A stretch of 6,348 nucleotides of DNA. Source: Rhizobacter sp. GTDB lineage: Bacteria > Pseudomonadota > Gammaproteobacteria > Burkholderiales > Burkholderiaceae_C. Location of the stretch: positions 1-6,348 of the forward strand of contig JACMKJ010000483.1 in assembly GCA_014380155.1 (NCBI GenBank), written 5' to 3'. The notes below the pieces were generated by a model. That model ran no database searches. It was not told the DNA's origin and saw only the letters and a list, made by a program, of their open reading frames with translations. The position numbers were made by a program, and so were the translations under genes. Shown here piece after piece: positions 5,705 to 6,348 of this stretch; positions within the stretch are counted from its first letter, which is position 1; every line of letters begins with the position of its first letter.

Positions 5705-6348
5705 ATGCGCCCCCGTTCTCATTCGCTGAGCTTGTTGTTTTGCACCTTGTTGGCCGCTTGCGGCGGTGGGGGTGGCGGCGGGCCGGCTCCCGCACCACCC
5801 CCCGCTCCGGGGGGCAACCAGCCGCCGGTCGCCAGCTTCACCGCACCGGCCACGCTGGTGGCGGCCGGTGTGGCCGGTTTTGATGCACGCGGCTCGAGCG
5901 ACCCCGAAGGCAGCACGCTCAACTACCGCTGGGACTTTGGCGACGGCAACCACGGTGGCGCGGCGCAGATCGCCCATCTCTACCCGGCGGCCGGTCGCTA
6001 CAGCGTGCGCCTGACCGTGACCGACGTGCAAGGCGCCAGCCACGAGACCACGCGCGAGATCACCGTCACCCCGAGTGCTGCCACGCCCACGGCCCAGGTC
6101 ACGGGCCTGGTGAAAGGCACGGACGGGTTGCCCCTGGCGGGGGCGAACGTCGGTGTGGCGGGTGGCGCGAGCCCTGTGGTCTCTGATGCACAAGGCCGTG
6201 TTTCTCTGACGGTGAACGCCGGGGCCGAGGTCGCCTTGCGGGTATCACGCACGGGTTACGCCGACCAGACGCATGTGCTGCACTTGCCCGCCAGCGTGGG
6301 CAGCGACGGCTACTTCGAAGCCACGCTGATGCCGCGTGCCGCCGCCCA
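5705..6348 (+). CDS. Lipoprotein with PKD and carboxypeptidase-regulatory-like domains (3' end outside window)
   Basis: Exported, lipid-anchored protein of unknown function; 214 residues are visible and the frame is still open at the right edge. Residues 1-18 form a short signal peptide (basic RPR, then a Leu-rich core) ending in the lipobox L-A-A-Cys19; signal peptidase II would make Cys19 the acylated N-terminus. Seven glycines (20-26) and a Pro/Ala-rich linker (27-40) follow. A PKD domain spans about 40-123 with the hallmark WDFGDG (76-81), a Tyr-Pro-Ala-Ala-Gly turn and the closing strand YSVRLTVTD. Residues about 132-208 resemble a carboxypeptidase-regulatory/CNA-B-like beta-sandwich: GLVKGTDGLPLAGANV, SDAQGRVSLTV, then RVSRTGYADQ. 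These are binding or spacer modules found before secreted hydrolases or adhesive regions; the catalytic or effector part, if any, lies beyond the window. The start has a good Shine-Dalgarno. Whether it is retained at the inner membrane or sent to the outer membrane or surface cannot be told. Confidence 0.88.
   Translation, partial: MRPRSHSLSLLFCTLLAACGGGGGGGPAPAPPPAPGGNQPPVASFTAPATLVAAGVAGFDARGSSDPEGSTLNYRWDFGDGNHGGAAQIAHLYPAAGRYSVRLTVTDVQGASHETTREITVTPSAATPTAQVTGLVKGTDGLPLAGANVGVAGGASPVVSDAQGRVSLTVNAGAEVALRVSRTGYADQTHVLHLPASVGSDGYFEATLMPRAAA

Noticed and set aside
6150..6193. Minus-strand peptide beginning MCIRD, resembling the translated Nextera transposon end seen in contaminated assemblies
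   Set aside because: The DNA reads TTGTGCATCAGAGACCAC on that strand, which is not the mosaic-end sequence; the plus-strand lipoprotein frame continues through it without a break.
1..6348. CRISPR arrays, tRNA/rRNA genes, insertion sequences, or a hidden defence or biosynthetic system
   Set aside because: No regularly spaced repeats, no clover-leaf or rRNA-like sequence, no transposase or terminal inverted repeats, and every long supported frame belongs to a known family.

Overview
The window is GC-rich, with codon third positions dominated by G and C, and it looks like chromosomal DNA of a betaproteobacterium. The best guess is Burkholderiales, near the Rubrivivax/Leptothrix/Rhizobacter/Comamonadaceae groups. 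This rests on the style of the UbiA and GdhA proteins and on a GC-rich hairpin repeat between genes; it is inference, not a database result. No tRNA, rRNA, CRISPR array, insertion sequence, phage gene or toxin/defence locus is visible.

Layout, left to right. (1) The 3' part of a TonB-dependent outer-membrane receptor on the + strand enters from the left edge with its TonB box, plug and whole beta-barrel, and lacks only its signal peptide region. (2) After 30 bp comes ubiA (+), the 4-hydroxybenzoate polyprenyltransferase of ubiquinone synthesis; its start lacks a usable Shine-Dalgarno and a -10-like box sits where a leaderless transcript would begin. (3) A 181-bp gap holds a possible weak intrinsic terminator and three imperfect GTGTG-led repeats. 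(4) Next is a membrane-anchored diguanylate cyclase (+) with a CGEEF active-site variant, an intact RxxD I-site and an unusually short membrane domain. (5) A 117-bp gap between convergent genes contains three abutting 13-nt hairpins, probably a dispersed repeat acting as a two-way terminator. (6) gdhA (-) encodes a complete hexameric-type glutamate dehydrogenase. (7) A 218-bp divergent gap has a candidate gdhA promoter, a tandem 9-bp repeat and two leader hairpins, the second reaching the Shine-Dalgarno of the next gene. (8) A lipoprotein with a seven-glycine tether, a PKD domain and a carboxypeptidase-regulatory-like beta-sandwich (+) runs off the right edge.

The genes do not form an obvious pathway: outer-membrane uptake, quinone synthesis, c-di-GMP signalling, ammonia/glutamate metabolism and an exported beta-sandwich protein sit side by side as ordinary housekeeping and accessory genes. 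I found no convincing undescribed multi-gene system. The items most worth a second look are the 3 x 13-nt hairpin array flush with the gdhA stop, the apparently shortened sensor domain and CGEEF motif of the cyclase, the leader hairpins of the lipoprotein gene, and the possible leaderless start of ubiA.
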